64,000 bases of DNA from Halobacteriovoraceae bacterium (GTDB lineage: Bacteria > Bdellovibrionota > Bacteriovoracia > Bacteriovoracales > Bacteriovoracaceae). Below, in pieces: positions 1 to 7,292 of the stretch. The DNA is taken from positions 97,348 to 161,347 of the forward strand of contig PAVS01000024.1 of the NCBI GenBank assembly GCA_002713145.1, given 5' to 3'. Position numbers and translations under genes: made by a program. Positions within the stretch are counted from its first letter, which is position 1. The number at the start of each line of letters is the position of its first letter. The notes below the pieces were generated by a model that saw only the letters and a program-made list of their open reading frames with translations, searched no databases and was not told where the DNA came from.

Positions 1-413
1 TTAAAGGCAATCATATTAGCAATGAAGAGAACAAAATGAAGAATGATTCCTACGATAAAGACATTATAATTGGGAAAGCCCAAATAAAATCCATAGAGAA
101 AGACAAAGGTCACAGGAAAGTAATGAAGAACGTCAGCTAAAGACTTCGTCCAAATCACTTCTTTTTTAGACATAGGTAGTGACATCATATGCTTCACATC
201 GAACATCATGTTATTTCTGAAATTGATCTTCCCTATTAAAATAATAAAGATTGGATAAATTGAATATTGCATGAGAAAAGCAGCTTTATCAGCGGCTTTA
301 TCATAGAAGAAAATACCGAAGCTTAAAATCAGTGATGAGATAAAACTGATCAATAGAAAGCGATATTTGTTAAAAATAAAATGTTGTTTGCAAAAAAACC
401 AAACTAACTTCAT
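1..413 (-). CDS. ABC transporter permease, partial (C-terminus outside window)
   Basis: Probably the membrane subunit of the exporter whose ATPase is encoded just upstream. The gene starts with ATG at 413, overlapping the TGA of the ATPase gene (ATGA overlap), and runs off the left edge, so only 137 codons are visible. Seen directly: a short basic N-terminus, then hydrophobic segments at about residues 19-37, 47-61, 97-113 and 117-136, separated by a charged loop containing MSLPMSKKEV. That N-terminal pattern is common in ABC-2 type permeases, where a loop between the first helices carries a similar sequence. The substrate cannot be told. The permease assignment rests on topology and on the coupling to an ATPase. 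Confidence 0.7.
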   Translation of the reverse strand, partial: MKLVWFFCKQHFIFNKYRFLLISFISSLILSFGIFFYDKAADKAAFLMQYSIYPIFIILIGKINFRNNMMFDVKHMMSLPMSKKEVIWTKSLADVLHYFPVTFVFLYGFYLGFPNYNVFIVGIILHFVLFIANMIAF

Positions 414-1093
414 GCTGACTCTTTTTCACCAAATAATTTATTAATATCATGGGTGTCTTTGACCAAGACATTATGGTCGTCATCGATAAACAGTACTTTA
501 TCCATACAGTTTTCTAAATCTTCTGCGATATTGGTTGCTAAAAAAACAGAGCAATCATTTATATCTCTATATTGATTAAGAAATTTGAAAAAATTGTAAC
601 GAGACTTTGGATCTAATACCGCAGTCACTTCATCGAATAAATAAAGCTGGGCTCTTGCAGCAAAAGCCGCACATAGAAAGGCTTTTATTTTTTGACCTGT
701 GGATAATGTTCCAAATTTTTTAGAGGCATCGAGCTCAAAAAGCTCTACCAGTTGTGCTTCAATTTCTTTATCGTACTGGGGATAAAAATACGCATAAAAT
801 TTAAACAAATCTTTTAAGATGATATTCCCTGGAACCTGCATATCGTGAGTGACGACAAAAATCTTATGTTTGTTTTTCCTACCCGTATGATTCACATCTT
901 CGCCAAAAGCATAGATATTCCCGGTTTTTAGTTTACGCATGCCCATAATCATCTCAATAAGAGTGGTTTTTCCGGCACCGTTCTTCCCTAATACCCCATA
1001 ATATTCGTTATGATGCACCTTTAAATTAAGGTTTTCATAGATCGACTGACCATTGGGTATGCAATAACTAACATTTTGAAAATCTAGAATCAT
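410..1093 (-). CDS. ABC transporter ATP-binding protein
   Basis: Nucleotide-binding subunit of an ABC-2 type exporter. With the start used here the protein has 227 residues. It shows Walker A (GKNGAGKT, residues 36-43), the signature LSTGQ (130-134) and Walker B with catalytic Glu (LYLFDE, 150-155). An in-frame start 20 codons upstream is possible, but ATG at 1093 is preceded by a good GAGGAA ribosome binding site and begins right at the usual family N-terminus (MILDFQNVSY). The stop overlaps the permease start, so the two are translationally coupled. tatC lies 79 bases upstream on the same strand. The substrate is unknown; the short form and lone permease resemble YtrB/EcsA-like drug or envelope exporters. 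Confidence 0.9.
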   Translation of the reverse strand: MILDFQNVSYCIPNGQSIYENLNLKVHHNEYYGVLGKNGAGKTTLIEMIMGMRKLKTGNIYAFGEDVNHTGRKNKHKIFVVTHDMQVPGNIILKDLFKFYAYFYPQYDKEIEAQLVELFELDASKKFGTLSTGQKIKAFLCAAFAARAQLYLFDEVTAVLDPKSRYNFFKFLNQYRDINDCSVFLATNIAEDLENCMDKVLFIDDDHNVLVKDTHDINKLFGEKESA

Positions 1094-1172
1094 AATTCCT
1101 CGCTTCAACTCGTTATCGGTTGAAACGTTGAAAAACTTGACCAAAAACCTCAACGCACTTAAATACTTGGAT

Positions 1173-1919
1173 TTAGGTTGTCTCTAGCTCTTTTTCTCGC
1201 TTTTTTTGAAAGGGATCAATAAAAAGAAATACGAGTAAAACGCCCACGAAATAGAGAAAAATCAGCGGCAGCATAAGAGCAAGCATAGTGATAGGGTCTG
1301 GTGGGGTGAGCATGGCCGAGAGAACAGCAAAACCCACAATCACATAGCGAGAGAAGCTTATTAACTTTTTAGAATTCACAATTCCCATGGCACCAATAAC
1401 AATCAAAACGATGGGCAATTGAAAGACAATGCCTAGAAAAATAAGAATTTTGGTTGATAAGACAAGATAGTCTTTTAAATTCATATAGGCTTCTGCTTGA
1501 ACTTCACCAAAAGTTAGCATGGTTTCAAAAGTAAAAGGAAAAACGATAAAATAGCCAAAGCCCACACCTGCTGCAAAAAACAAGAAAGCCAGAAATAGAA
1601 GGGGTCTTACAACTTTGACTTCATGGTCATAGAGTCCAGGCTTAATAAAGCGCCAAATTTGAAAAAAAGTGAGGGGGGACGATGCTATAATTGAGGTCCA
1701 GAATGCCAGTTGAAATTGGGCCAGCACTTTTTCTAAAAGGCCTGAAAACACGACCTTATCGTTTTCACTCAAAGCACTTCTCAATGGCTTAAGTAAAAAT
1801 TCTTGTATCTCACTTCCGTATCCATAGCAGACAAAAAAGGTCACAAACACAATCAGGACGATATAAATAAGACGCTTGCGGAGCTCATCAAGATGATCAA
1901 CTAAAGCCATTTCTTTCAT
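1173..1919 (-). CDS. tatC: Sec-independent protein translocase TatC
   Basis: Core receptor of the twin-arginine translocase, which moves folded proteins across the inner membrane. The 248-residue length fits the family. The N-terminus has the TatC hallmark LVDHLDELRKRL, followed by six hydrophobic segments: about residues 16-36, 66-86, 105-131, 152-176, 187-204 and 209-232. The conserved loop SPLTFFQIWRFIKPGLYDHE with its Phe-Pro-rich surroundings is present. GAGG lies 9-12 bases before the ATG. No tatA or tatB is visible nearby, so those partners must be elsewhere. It may be co-transcribed with the ABC exporter genes downstream. Confidence 0.95.
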   Translation of the reverse strand: MKEMALVDHLDELRKRLIYIVLIVFVTFFVCYGYGSEIQEFLLKPLRSALSENDKVVFSGLLEKVLAQFQLAFWTSIIASSPLTFFQIWRFIKPGLYDHEVKVVRPLLFLAFLFFAAGVGFGYFIVFPFTFETMLTFGEVQAEAYMNLKDYLVLSTKILIFLGIVFQLPIVLIVIGAMGIVNSKKLISFSRYVIVGFAVLSAMLTPPDPITMLALMLPLIFLYFVGVLLVFLFIDPFQKKREKELETT

Positions 1920-1960
1920 AATTAAAACCTCATGGAGTATTTTAAGCGCTAACTACCCTT

Positions 1961-1988
1961 TTGTCTCGAAGGAATATTCTTGTATAAT
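1961..1988 (+). promoter_or_regulatory. Sigma70-type promoter placing the start at the ATG (leaderless)
   Basis: TTGTCT at 1961-1966, a 16-base spacer, and a perfect TATAAT at 1983-1988. The ATG at 1995 begins seven bases after the -10, where transcription would normally start, so the mRNA would be leaderless. GAAGGA at 1968-1973 precedes an alternative TTG codon at 1980, but that TTG would lie upstream of the predicted transcript start. Confidence 0.55.
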
Positions 1989-1994
1989 GGAAAA

Positions 1995-2582
1995 ATGAAA
2001 TTACTTTTTTTGGCCACACTCCTTTTTTCACTTTCCTCCTTCCCAGCAACAAATTATTTAAAGTGCATTGGAAAAGAAGAAGCAAAAATTCATAAGAATC
2101 GATGGGGAGGAGCTTATAAGGCACTCAATCAGTCAATTATTAATGAATTTGCTATGTTCAGTGAATCTATTGAGATGAATAAAGAGATAGAGAAGAAAAT
2201 CTGTTCAGAGAGCACCCAAAAACCTAGCTTAGTCGTGTTGGAACATATGTTCCTTGGAGATGAATTATTCTTCTCTAGCATTAACTCTCAGGATCTCAAA
2301 CAACATGCCATTGATAAAACGAGTATTGAGAGTTTTACCACGAGCTCCTATTATATTTTTTTAGATTATTTAGCTGCTCTACAAATAGAGATCGGCCAGG
2401 CTCATTGTTTAAAACAGGAGTTTCCTCACCTCGCTAAATTCTATACTCGCGCTCGCTATATTCTTTCAGATGTGGGTATGAAAACCCTCGTGAAAGAGAT
2501 ACCTGATAAGAAAAAAATCTTTGAGAAATTACAAAGCGAGAACTGGAAAGCTAGTTGTAGCCCAAAAGATAAATCTCAATAG
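1995..2582 (+). CDS. Secreted hypothetical protein
   Basis: A 195-residue protein with a clear Sec signal peptide (MKLLFLATLLFSLSS, cleavage near Phe-Pro-Ala), so it is probably periplasmic or exported. No family recognised. The mature part is rich in charged helices and has cysteines in KCIGKEE, KICSEST, AHCLKQE and ASCSPKD that could form two disulfides. I use ATG at 1995 because TATAAT ends six bases before it; a TTG at 1980 with GAAGGA upstream would add five residues without destroying the signal peptide. Its 3' end overlaps the convergent NifU-like gene by 32 bases. Function unknown. Confidence 0.75.
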   Translation: MKLLFLATLLFSLSSFPATNYLKCIGKEEAKIHKNRWGGAYKALNQSIINEFAMFSESIEMNKEIEKKICSESTQKPSLVVLEHMFLGDELFFSSINSQDLKQHAIDKTSIESFTTSSYYIFLDYLAALQIEIGQAHCLKQEFPHLAKFYTRARYILSDVGMKTLVKEIPDKKKIFEKLQSENWKASCSPKDKSQ

Positions 2583-3282
2583 CAAGCTTAAGCTCTCTTT
2601 CTAGATAGTTTCGAAGAGTCTTTTTAGCAAACTCTTGCTCTAGCTCACCTTTATGATCGACTTTAATCACCACCTTAGGATACGCAACTTGCGTGCATTC
2701 CAATTGAACATGAGAAAACTCAGCCGGCGAGTAAAGTTGAAATTCTTCTAGAAGCTTGTTGATTTTATCGATCATTTCTTCTTGATCAAAACCAGCAAAA
2801 TAATGATGTTTTTGACTTAAGGAATAGAGATAATTTTTAAACTCATAAGTGCAATCGCTGCAGATCATATTGATATTGGAATGTTTTTTTATCTCTTGCT
2901 CGTCCCCTTTAAACTTAACAATATAGCTTTCAAACTCGGCCAGAGAAATTCCAGTACAGCGGCAAATAAGTGGATCGTTCTCATTATCCAGTGGAATATG
3001 GCCTAGAAGAGCTTCAATCCCTTGTCTAAATTGCAGGCAACAAAAATCGAAATCATATGATTTTTTTTGTGAAGACAGTTCAATGAGTATATCAAGAGCT
3101 TGATCAATAGTTTTATCCTGCAATTGGGAGCAGATAAAATCCATGTGAGAGACAAGATTCTCGTTTTTGATTTCATATCTTAGTTTAAAAAAAGTGTTCT
3201 TAGAATCTAGCACTAAGGCTATTTGGCAAATATCATTTGCTAGAAGTGGAGTTTCATCACCTAGAGGAGAATATTTCATCAT
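2551..3282 (-). CDS. NifU-like protein with intact BFD-type [2Fe-2S] domain
   Basis: A 243-residue cytosolic protein whose central part has the BFD-type cluster ligands: CRC at about 108-110 and CSDC about 30 residues later (CxC...CxxC), as in the middle domain of NifU. The N-terminal ~95 residues match the IscU scaffold pattern (KTIDQALDI, then DFCCLQF and GIEALLGH) but lack the first scaffold cysteine. The C-terminal ~70 residues resemble an Nfu domain in layout but lack its CxxC. It therefore looks like a three-domain NifU relative keeping only the central cluster site. The start overlaps the map stop (ATGA), so they form an operon. A role in Fe-S handling is an inference; electron transfer is an alternative. 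Confidence 0.6.
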   Translation of the reverse strand: MMKYSPLGDETPLLANDICQIALVLDSKNTFFKLRYEIKNENLVSHMDFICSQLQDKTIDQALDILIELSSQKKSYDFDFCCLQFRQGIEALLGHIPLDNENDPLICRCTGISLAEFESYIVKFKGDEQEIKKHSNINMICSDCTYEFKNYLYSLSQKHHYFAGFDQEEMIDKINKLLEEFQLYSPAEFSHVQLECTQVAYPKVVIKVDHKGELEQEFAKKTLRNYLERELKLAIEIYLLGYN

Positions 3283-4058
3283 TCAAAAGTTGGAGAATAA
3301 GGCTTATCTGGATCGAGGGTTAAAATCTCGTGACCACTCTCGGTAATTAAAATAGTGTGCTCAAATTGAGCAGAAGGCTTTTTATCTTTAGTCACAACCG
3401 TCCACTCATCTTTTAAAAGCTTGCAATGTCTTTTGCCTAAGTTAATCATTGGCTCGATAGTAAAGGTCATACCGGGCTTGATCTCAACCCCTGTTCCTTT
3501 TTTACCGTAATGAAGAACCTGAGGCTCTTCATGAAATTCTCTACCTATTCCGTGACCACAATATTCATGAACAACACTATAGCCATGATCTCCAGCGATC
3601 TCTTCAATAATGGCCCCCACATCACCTAATCTGGTGCCTGGTTTACAAATTTCAATTCCGGCCATCATGCACTGATAGGTCACTTTCACCAAGTCTTTAA
3701 TCTCAGGAGCGACATTCCCAATAAAAAACGTTCGATTGGTATCGCCATGAAATTTCTTATAATAAGTCGTGACGTCAATATTTAGTATATCCCCATCTTT
3801 GAGTTTATCTTTAGTTGAGGGTATCCCATGGCAGATGACTTCATTTAAAGAAGTACAAACTGATTTGGGAAAACCATTGTAATTAAGTGGAGATGGGTAG
3901 GCTCCATGAGAAGTGATAAAGTCATGACACAGAACATTAACATCTTCTGTACTCATTCCTATTTCTAATTTATCTTCAATAAAATTGAGAGTTTTTGCTG
4001 CAAGTTGGCAACTCTCTTTCATTATAGCAATTTCACGTTCTGATTTTATATTTATCAT
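3279..4058 (-). CDS. map: Methionine aminopeptidase, type I
   Basis: Removes the N-terminal methionine from new proteins; a cytosolic dinuclear metallopeptidase. The 259-residue length is normal for type I enzymes. All five metal ligands can be placed: the two Asp in DILNIDVTT and HGDTNRTF, His in YCGHGIGREFHEEP, Glu in FTIEPMI and Glu in FEHTILIT. The His in FHEEPQVLHYG is the usual substrate-contact residue. It lacks the zinc-finger extension seen in some homologues. The following NifU-like gene overlaps by four bases, so the pair is co-translated. Confidence 0.96.
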   Translation of the reverse strand: MINIKSEREIAIMKESCQLAAKTLNFIEDKLEIGMSTEDVNVLCHDFITSHGAYPSPLNYNGFPKSVCTSLNEVICHGIPSTKDKLKDGDILNIDVTTYYKKFHGDTNRTFFIGNVAPEIKDLVKVTYQCMMAGIEICKPGTRLGDVGAIIEEIAGDHGYSVVHEYCGHGIGREFHEEPQVLHYGKKGTGVEIKPGMTFTIEPMINLGKRHCKLLKDEWTVVTKDKKPSAQFEHTILITESGHEILTLDPDKPYSPTFE

Positions 4059-4128
4059 AGTTTACCTGTTTATATGCGCTGTAACATTTCTTACCTGAAA
4101 ATGTCTAGTCTGTCACAAAATTTTACTT

Positions 4129-4134
4129 TAAAAT
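4129..4134 (+). promoter_or_regulatory. -10-like element six bases before the ATG
   Basis: TAAAAT at 4129-4134 is followed by six bases and then the ATG at 4141, with no purine-rich ribosome site between. The -35 region (TAGTCT at 4106-4111) is poor. This is the same arrangement as at the gene starting at 1995 and suggests a leaderless transcript. Confidence 0.4.
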
Positions 4135-4140
4135 TGAGTT

Positions 4141-5112
4141 ATGAATTTACAAGTTTATAGAACAGACTCATCGTCTTATCAAGACTCTCATTTTTTGGCC
4201 AAAGAACAAAAAATACTCGAGAGTATTCCAGGGGTGAGTTATGTGAAGAGTTTAAGCCAAACTCAAAAAGAAATTCCATTCGTACTGATCACAAACACAC
4301 ACACTCAGATTGAGCATATCCCTAAGACGATTTTAGATCGCACCAAACTACTCGTTCACCCCAATTCTGGTTATGACAATATAGGTGATGAATTTGTTAA
4401 AAAATGTTCTTTTCCCATTGTGAAAGGAAATCCAATAAGAGCTAATGCGGTTGCGGAGTATATGCTGTCTTGTGTCTTCAAGGAAATAGCACAGGTACCC
4501 AATCATCTCCATTGGTCATCCACGCGAGTATGGAAAAGGCCTCTTCTTAGGGACCAAAAAGTTTTGATTATTGGAAATGGGCATATTGGACAATTACTAA
4601 AAAACTCTCTGAGACCCTTAGTCAGTCAACTCACTGTCTATGATCCCTTTACAAAAGAGCTAGGTGTAGAGAATGAGTTTTCCCATGAACTATTTTCTAA
4701 AGTTAATATTCTGCTCATCGCTGCGGATCTCAACGACACAAGTTATCATATGGTGGAGAAAGTCGCCCTTAATGAATTAGCGAAAAAAAATATTATTATC
4801 AATCCTGCAAGAGGCGGAATTATAAAGGAAGAAGATCTGTTTGATTATCTCCAACAGAATTCTAATTCAAAATGTTACTTAGATGTTTTTGAAGAAGAAC
4901 CTTTTAAAGCAGGATTTCAAGCAAAACTTTCTAACTTAAATAAAACGTCTCATATTGCTGGAGTTTTCGATCGCCTCAATCAAGACATCATCTCTTTTGA
5001 GTATTTAATTATTAAAGATTTTCTAGAAAAACTTGCTTCAGACAATTCTCAAACTTTTTATCAAGACTACTCAGACTGTATCCTGAATCATGAGCCCACA
5101 ACTATTGTATGA
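4141..5112 (+). CDS. D-2-hydroxyacid dehydrogenase family protein
   Basis: NAD-dependent oxidoreductase of the D-isomer 2-hydroxyacid dehydrogenase family, 323 residues. The Rossmann motif is VLIIGNGHIGQLL (about 141-153) with the acidic end of strand 2 in VYDP. The catalytic Arg is in INPARGG, Glu in DVFEEEP and His in TSHIAG. The TSHIAG and helical C-terminus recall 4-phosphoerythronate dehydrogenase (PdxB), but the protein is divergent and D-3-phosphoglycerate dehydrogenase-like activity is equally possible. It is the first gene of an overlapping operon with a ureohydrolase (ATGA overlap) and aat. No ribosome site precedes the ATG; see the -10-like element at 4129. Confidence 0.8.
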   Translation: MNLQVYRTDSSSYQDSHFLAKEQKILESIPGVSYVKSLSQTQKEIPFVLITNTHTQIEHIPKTILDRTKLLVHPNSGYDNIGDEFVKKCSFPIVKGNPIRANAVAEYMLSCVFKEIAQVPNHLHWSSTRVWKRPLLRDQKVLIIGNGHIGQLLKNSLRPLVSQLTVYDPFTKELGVENEFSHELFSKVNILLIAADLNDTSYHMVEKVALNELAKKNIIINPARGGIIKEEDLFDYLQQNSNSKCYLDVFEEEPFKAGFQAKLSNLNKTSHIAGVFDRLNQDIISFEYLIIKDFLEKLASDNSQTFYQDYSDCILNHEPTTIV

Positions 5113-6197
5113 GTTTTATTCACGATAAAGTTTTTAACTACCTTTGCCCTCCTGGTAACGGAATTTTTACGACCCATTCCATGGCCAGTATAAAAAAGGC
5201 TTATCAAGAAAAACTCTATCCTCACTCTGATCTTGAAACTGTTCAAGGCCTTTGGGAAAAATCGTTGTTACAACTTAGTTCTGAAAAAAAACCGTTGCTT
5301 TTAGGTATTCCCACGGATGCTGGGGCAGGAGTTTTAAAAGGATCAAACTGGGGACCTATTTATATAAGAGACCAGATAGCACACCTTCAAAACTTTCTAG
5401 ACTTGGGAGATGTGAAGTGTATCCCTCACCTCATTCACGATGATTACTTAAGTCCAGAAATTATGAAAAGCTGTAGAATTGATCTTTATCATAAAGATTT
5501 AAATCTCCCCGTGAGTCCCCTTAGTATTGCTGAAGACTTTTGTTCTGAAATTTATAGAACTCATTCCCAAGCTAAGATCATGGGACTGGGAGGAGACAAT
5601 TCCACCTCTTATCCACTGATAAAAACTTGGCTCAAAAATCAATATCAATTAGGTCGAAACCCAGCGATTCTTCATTTAGATGCCCATACTGATTTAATGA
5701 ATTCGAGACTGGGCATCCCACTGACATTTGGCTCATGGGCAAATCAACTGCTCCCTCACTTAAAAAATCCTCAGCAATTTATCCAAATCGGTCTTCGATC
5801 GAGTTCTCATCAAAAAGATTATTGGGAGTCAAAATATGGAATTAAGCAAATTTGGGCTAAGGATATACTAGATAATCAAAATTACCTGGATCTCATTCTT
5901 AAGACTCTTAGAGAAACGAATACTGACTCTGTTTATATCTCAATTGATATTGATGTGCTCGATCCTAAATATGCTTGGGCCACAGGAACCCCTGAACCTA
6001 ACGGACTTGAACCACATCACCTCATAACTATTTTAGAAAGTATTCATCAAGAATGTGAAATCTCTGGTGCTGATTTAAGTGAGGTCGCTCCTCATATTTC
6101 TTTTCCTCATGAACAAAAACTCACTCCCGAACCAGAGACAACTCTATTAAGCGCCCGTCTCATTGTTCAGAGATTGATGGAAATATTATGCCAATAA
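5109..6197 (+). CDS. Arginase/agmatinase-family ureohydrolase with altered metal motif
   Basis: A 362-residue member of the ureohydrolase fold, which hydrolyses guanidino or formimino groups with two manganese ions. The metal motifs are DAHTD (191-195) and DIDVLDP (280-286). In the first motif, usually GGDHS, the ligand His is replaced by Asn (GGDNS, Asn164). The N-terminal ~120 residues are longer than in classic agmatinases and resemble those of formiminoglutamase-type relatives. It overlaps both the dehydrogenase upstream (ATGA) and aat downstream (10 bases). The substrate cannot be predicted, and the Asn substitution could mean a mononuclear site, a changed substrate, or loss of activity. 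Confidence 0.85.
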   Translation: MSFIHDKVFNYLCPPGNGIFTTHSMASIKKAYQEKLYPHSDLETVQGLWEKSLLQLSSEKKPLLLGIPTDAGAGVLKGSNWGPIYIRDQIAHLQNFLDLGDVKCIPHLIHDDYLSPEIMKSCRIDLYHKDLNLPVSPLSIAEDFCSEIYRTHSQAKIMGLGGDNSTSYPLIKTWLKNQYQLGRNPAILHLDAHTDLMNSRLGIPLTFGSWANQLLPHLKNPQQFIQIGLRSSSHQKDYWESKYGIKQIWAKDILDNQNYLDLILKTLRETNTDSVYISIDIDVLDPKYAWATGTPEPNGLEPHHLITILESIHQECEISGADLSEVAPHISFPHEQKLTPEPETTLLSARLIVQRLMEILCQ

Positions 6198-6853
6198 AGT
6201 TTCCTCCCGTACATTCAGCGACACCAGAAGGGCTACTTGCTGTAGGTGGGAAGATAGATACCGAAACCCTCAAAAGTGCTTACACCCAAGGTATTTTTCC
6301 CTGGCCTATCTCTAAGAACTCTCCCCTCACATGGTTTTCTCCAGATCCGAGAGGGATTCTTGAGTTAAAAGATTTTCATATCTCTCGCTCCTTCAATAGG
6401 TTTTTAAGAAAAAATCCATACACTATAAAGTTCAACCATAATTTTGAAGAAGTGATCAGAAATTGTGCCGTTGTGAAAAGAAAACATGAAAAGGGAACTT
6501 GGATCTCTCAAGATATTATCACTGGATATAACGAACTATTCAACCAAGGACTTTCCTATTGTGTCGCAGTTTATCATGAAAAAAGACTTGTGGGTGGATT
6601 ATATGGAGTTTGTATGGGGGAGCTCATTTCAGGTGAATCAATGTTTCATAAAGAAACAAATGCTTCAAAATTGGCTTTTTACGCTCTTGTTCACCAATTG
6701 GAGAGCAAAGGAATTCGCTGGATCGACACTCAGATGGTGACTCCTGTGATTAAAAGCTTTGGGGGAACTGAAATTTCAAGAACAAACTTTATTAAGAAGC
6801 TGCAAGCACTTAATTTTGAACATCCTCAACGCTCTCAACTTTTTGGGAGCTAG
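6188..6853 (+). CDS. aat: Leucyl/phenylalanyl-tRNA--protein transferase
   Basis: Adds Leu or Phe from aminoacyl-tRNA to proteins with N-terminal Arg or Lys, making N-degrons for the ClpS-ClpAP pathway. The 221-residue protein carries the full family signature: FPPVHSATPEGLLAVGG, a GIFPWP segment, LTWFSPDPRGIL, WISQDIITGY, the GLYGVCMGELISGESMF stretch and the IDTQMVTP motif. It starts inside the ureohydrolase gene (10-base overlap) and its 3' end overlaps the convergent ferredoxin gene by 44 bases. ClpP and ClpX are encoded 36 kb away in this window; ClpS and ClpA are not seen. Confidence 0.95.
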   Translation: MPIKFPPVHSATPEGLLAVGGKIDTETLKSAYTQGIFPWPISKNSPLTWFSPDPRGILELKDFHISRSFNRFLRKNPYTIKFNHNFEEVIRNCAVVKRKHEKGTWISQDIITGYNELFNQGLSYCVAVYHEKRLVGGLYGVCMGELISGESMFHKETNASKLAFYALVHQLESKGIRWIDTQMVTPVIKSFGGTEISRTNFIKKLQALNFEHPQRSQLFGS

Positions 6854-7292
6854 TTTTATTCTCAGCAAACTTAACTAAGTCAACAATCCCACTTTGATCC
6901 TCATAACTTGCATTGAGGCCAATTGCATCCACAAGGCATACATCAACACATAAATGACATTTGATACACGTCTCAAGATTGAGTTCAAAACTTTGGGGAA
7001 CTTCTCCTGAGGTTAAACTCTGAGGCAATGATAACAGACCTGCTTTTTTAATCTTAATCGCTGCCACGGGACAAACTTGTTCACAACTGCCACAGCTGAC
7101 GCATTTAATTTGATCAGCCACATTCTTTTTTAGCTGTGGGAATTTATGGTAAAAAAACTTAGTGAGATAATGAGAATCCTCTACGATTTTTATTATTTTC
7201 TGAGAAAGCAGAAAATGGGAAAACAGATAAACACAGCTCGACTTCAAGCTTTGGAGGAAGTTTAAATTTTTCTTTTTTAAATTTATAATCAT
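6810..7292 (-). CDS. Ferredoxin-like subunit with two [4Fe-4S] clusters (NuoI/HycF-like)
   Basis: A 160-residue electron-transfer protein with two complete 4Fe-4S motifs: Cys64-67-70-74 (CVSCGSCEQVCP) and Cys109-112-115-119 (CIKCHLCVDVCL). Spacing and order are those of the NuoI/HycF subunit that passes electrons toward the NuoB cluster. The basic, partly hydrophobic N-terminus (residues 1-50) resembles the membrane-contact helices of NuoI. It begins one base after the NuoCD-like gene ends and is last in an operon of lipoprotein, NuoB-like, NuoCD-like and this gene. The second motif has Leu instead of Pro after its last Cys. An electron acceptor is not evident because the NuoB-like partner lacks cysteine ligands. 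Confidence 0.85.
   Translation of the reverse strand: MIINLKKKNLNFLQSLKSSCVYLFSHFLLSQKIIKIVEDSHYLTKFFYHKFPQLKKNVADQIKCVSCGSCEQVCPVAAIKIKKAGLLSLPQSLTSGEVPQSFELNLETCIKCHLCVDVCLVDAIGLNASYEDQSGIVDLVKFAENKTSSQKVESVEDVQN

Noticed and set aside
1942..2124. Minus-strand frame of 60 codons opposite the secreted protein at 1995
   Set aside because: It lies antisense to a gene with a clear signal peptide and promoter, has no ribosome site and no recognisable protein features.
6486..6740. Plus-strand 84-codon frame inside aat
   Set aside because: It is another frame of a well-conserved gene; aat is complete with all motifs.
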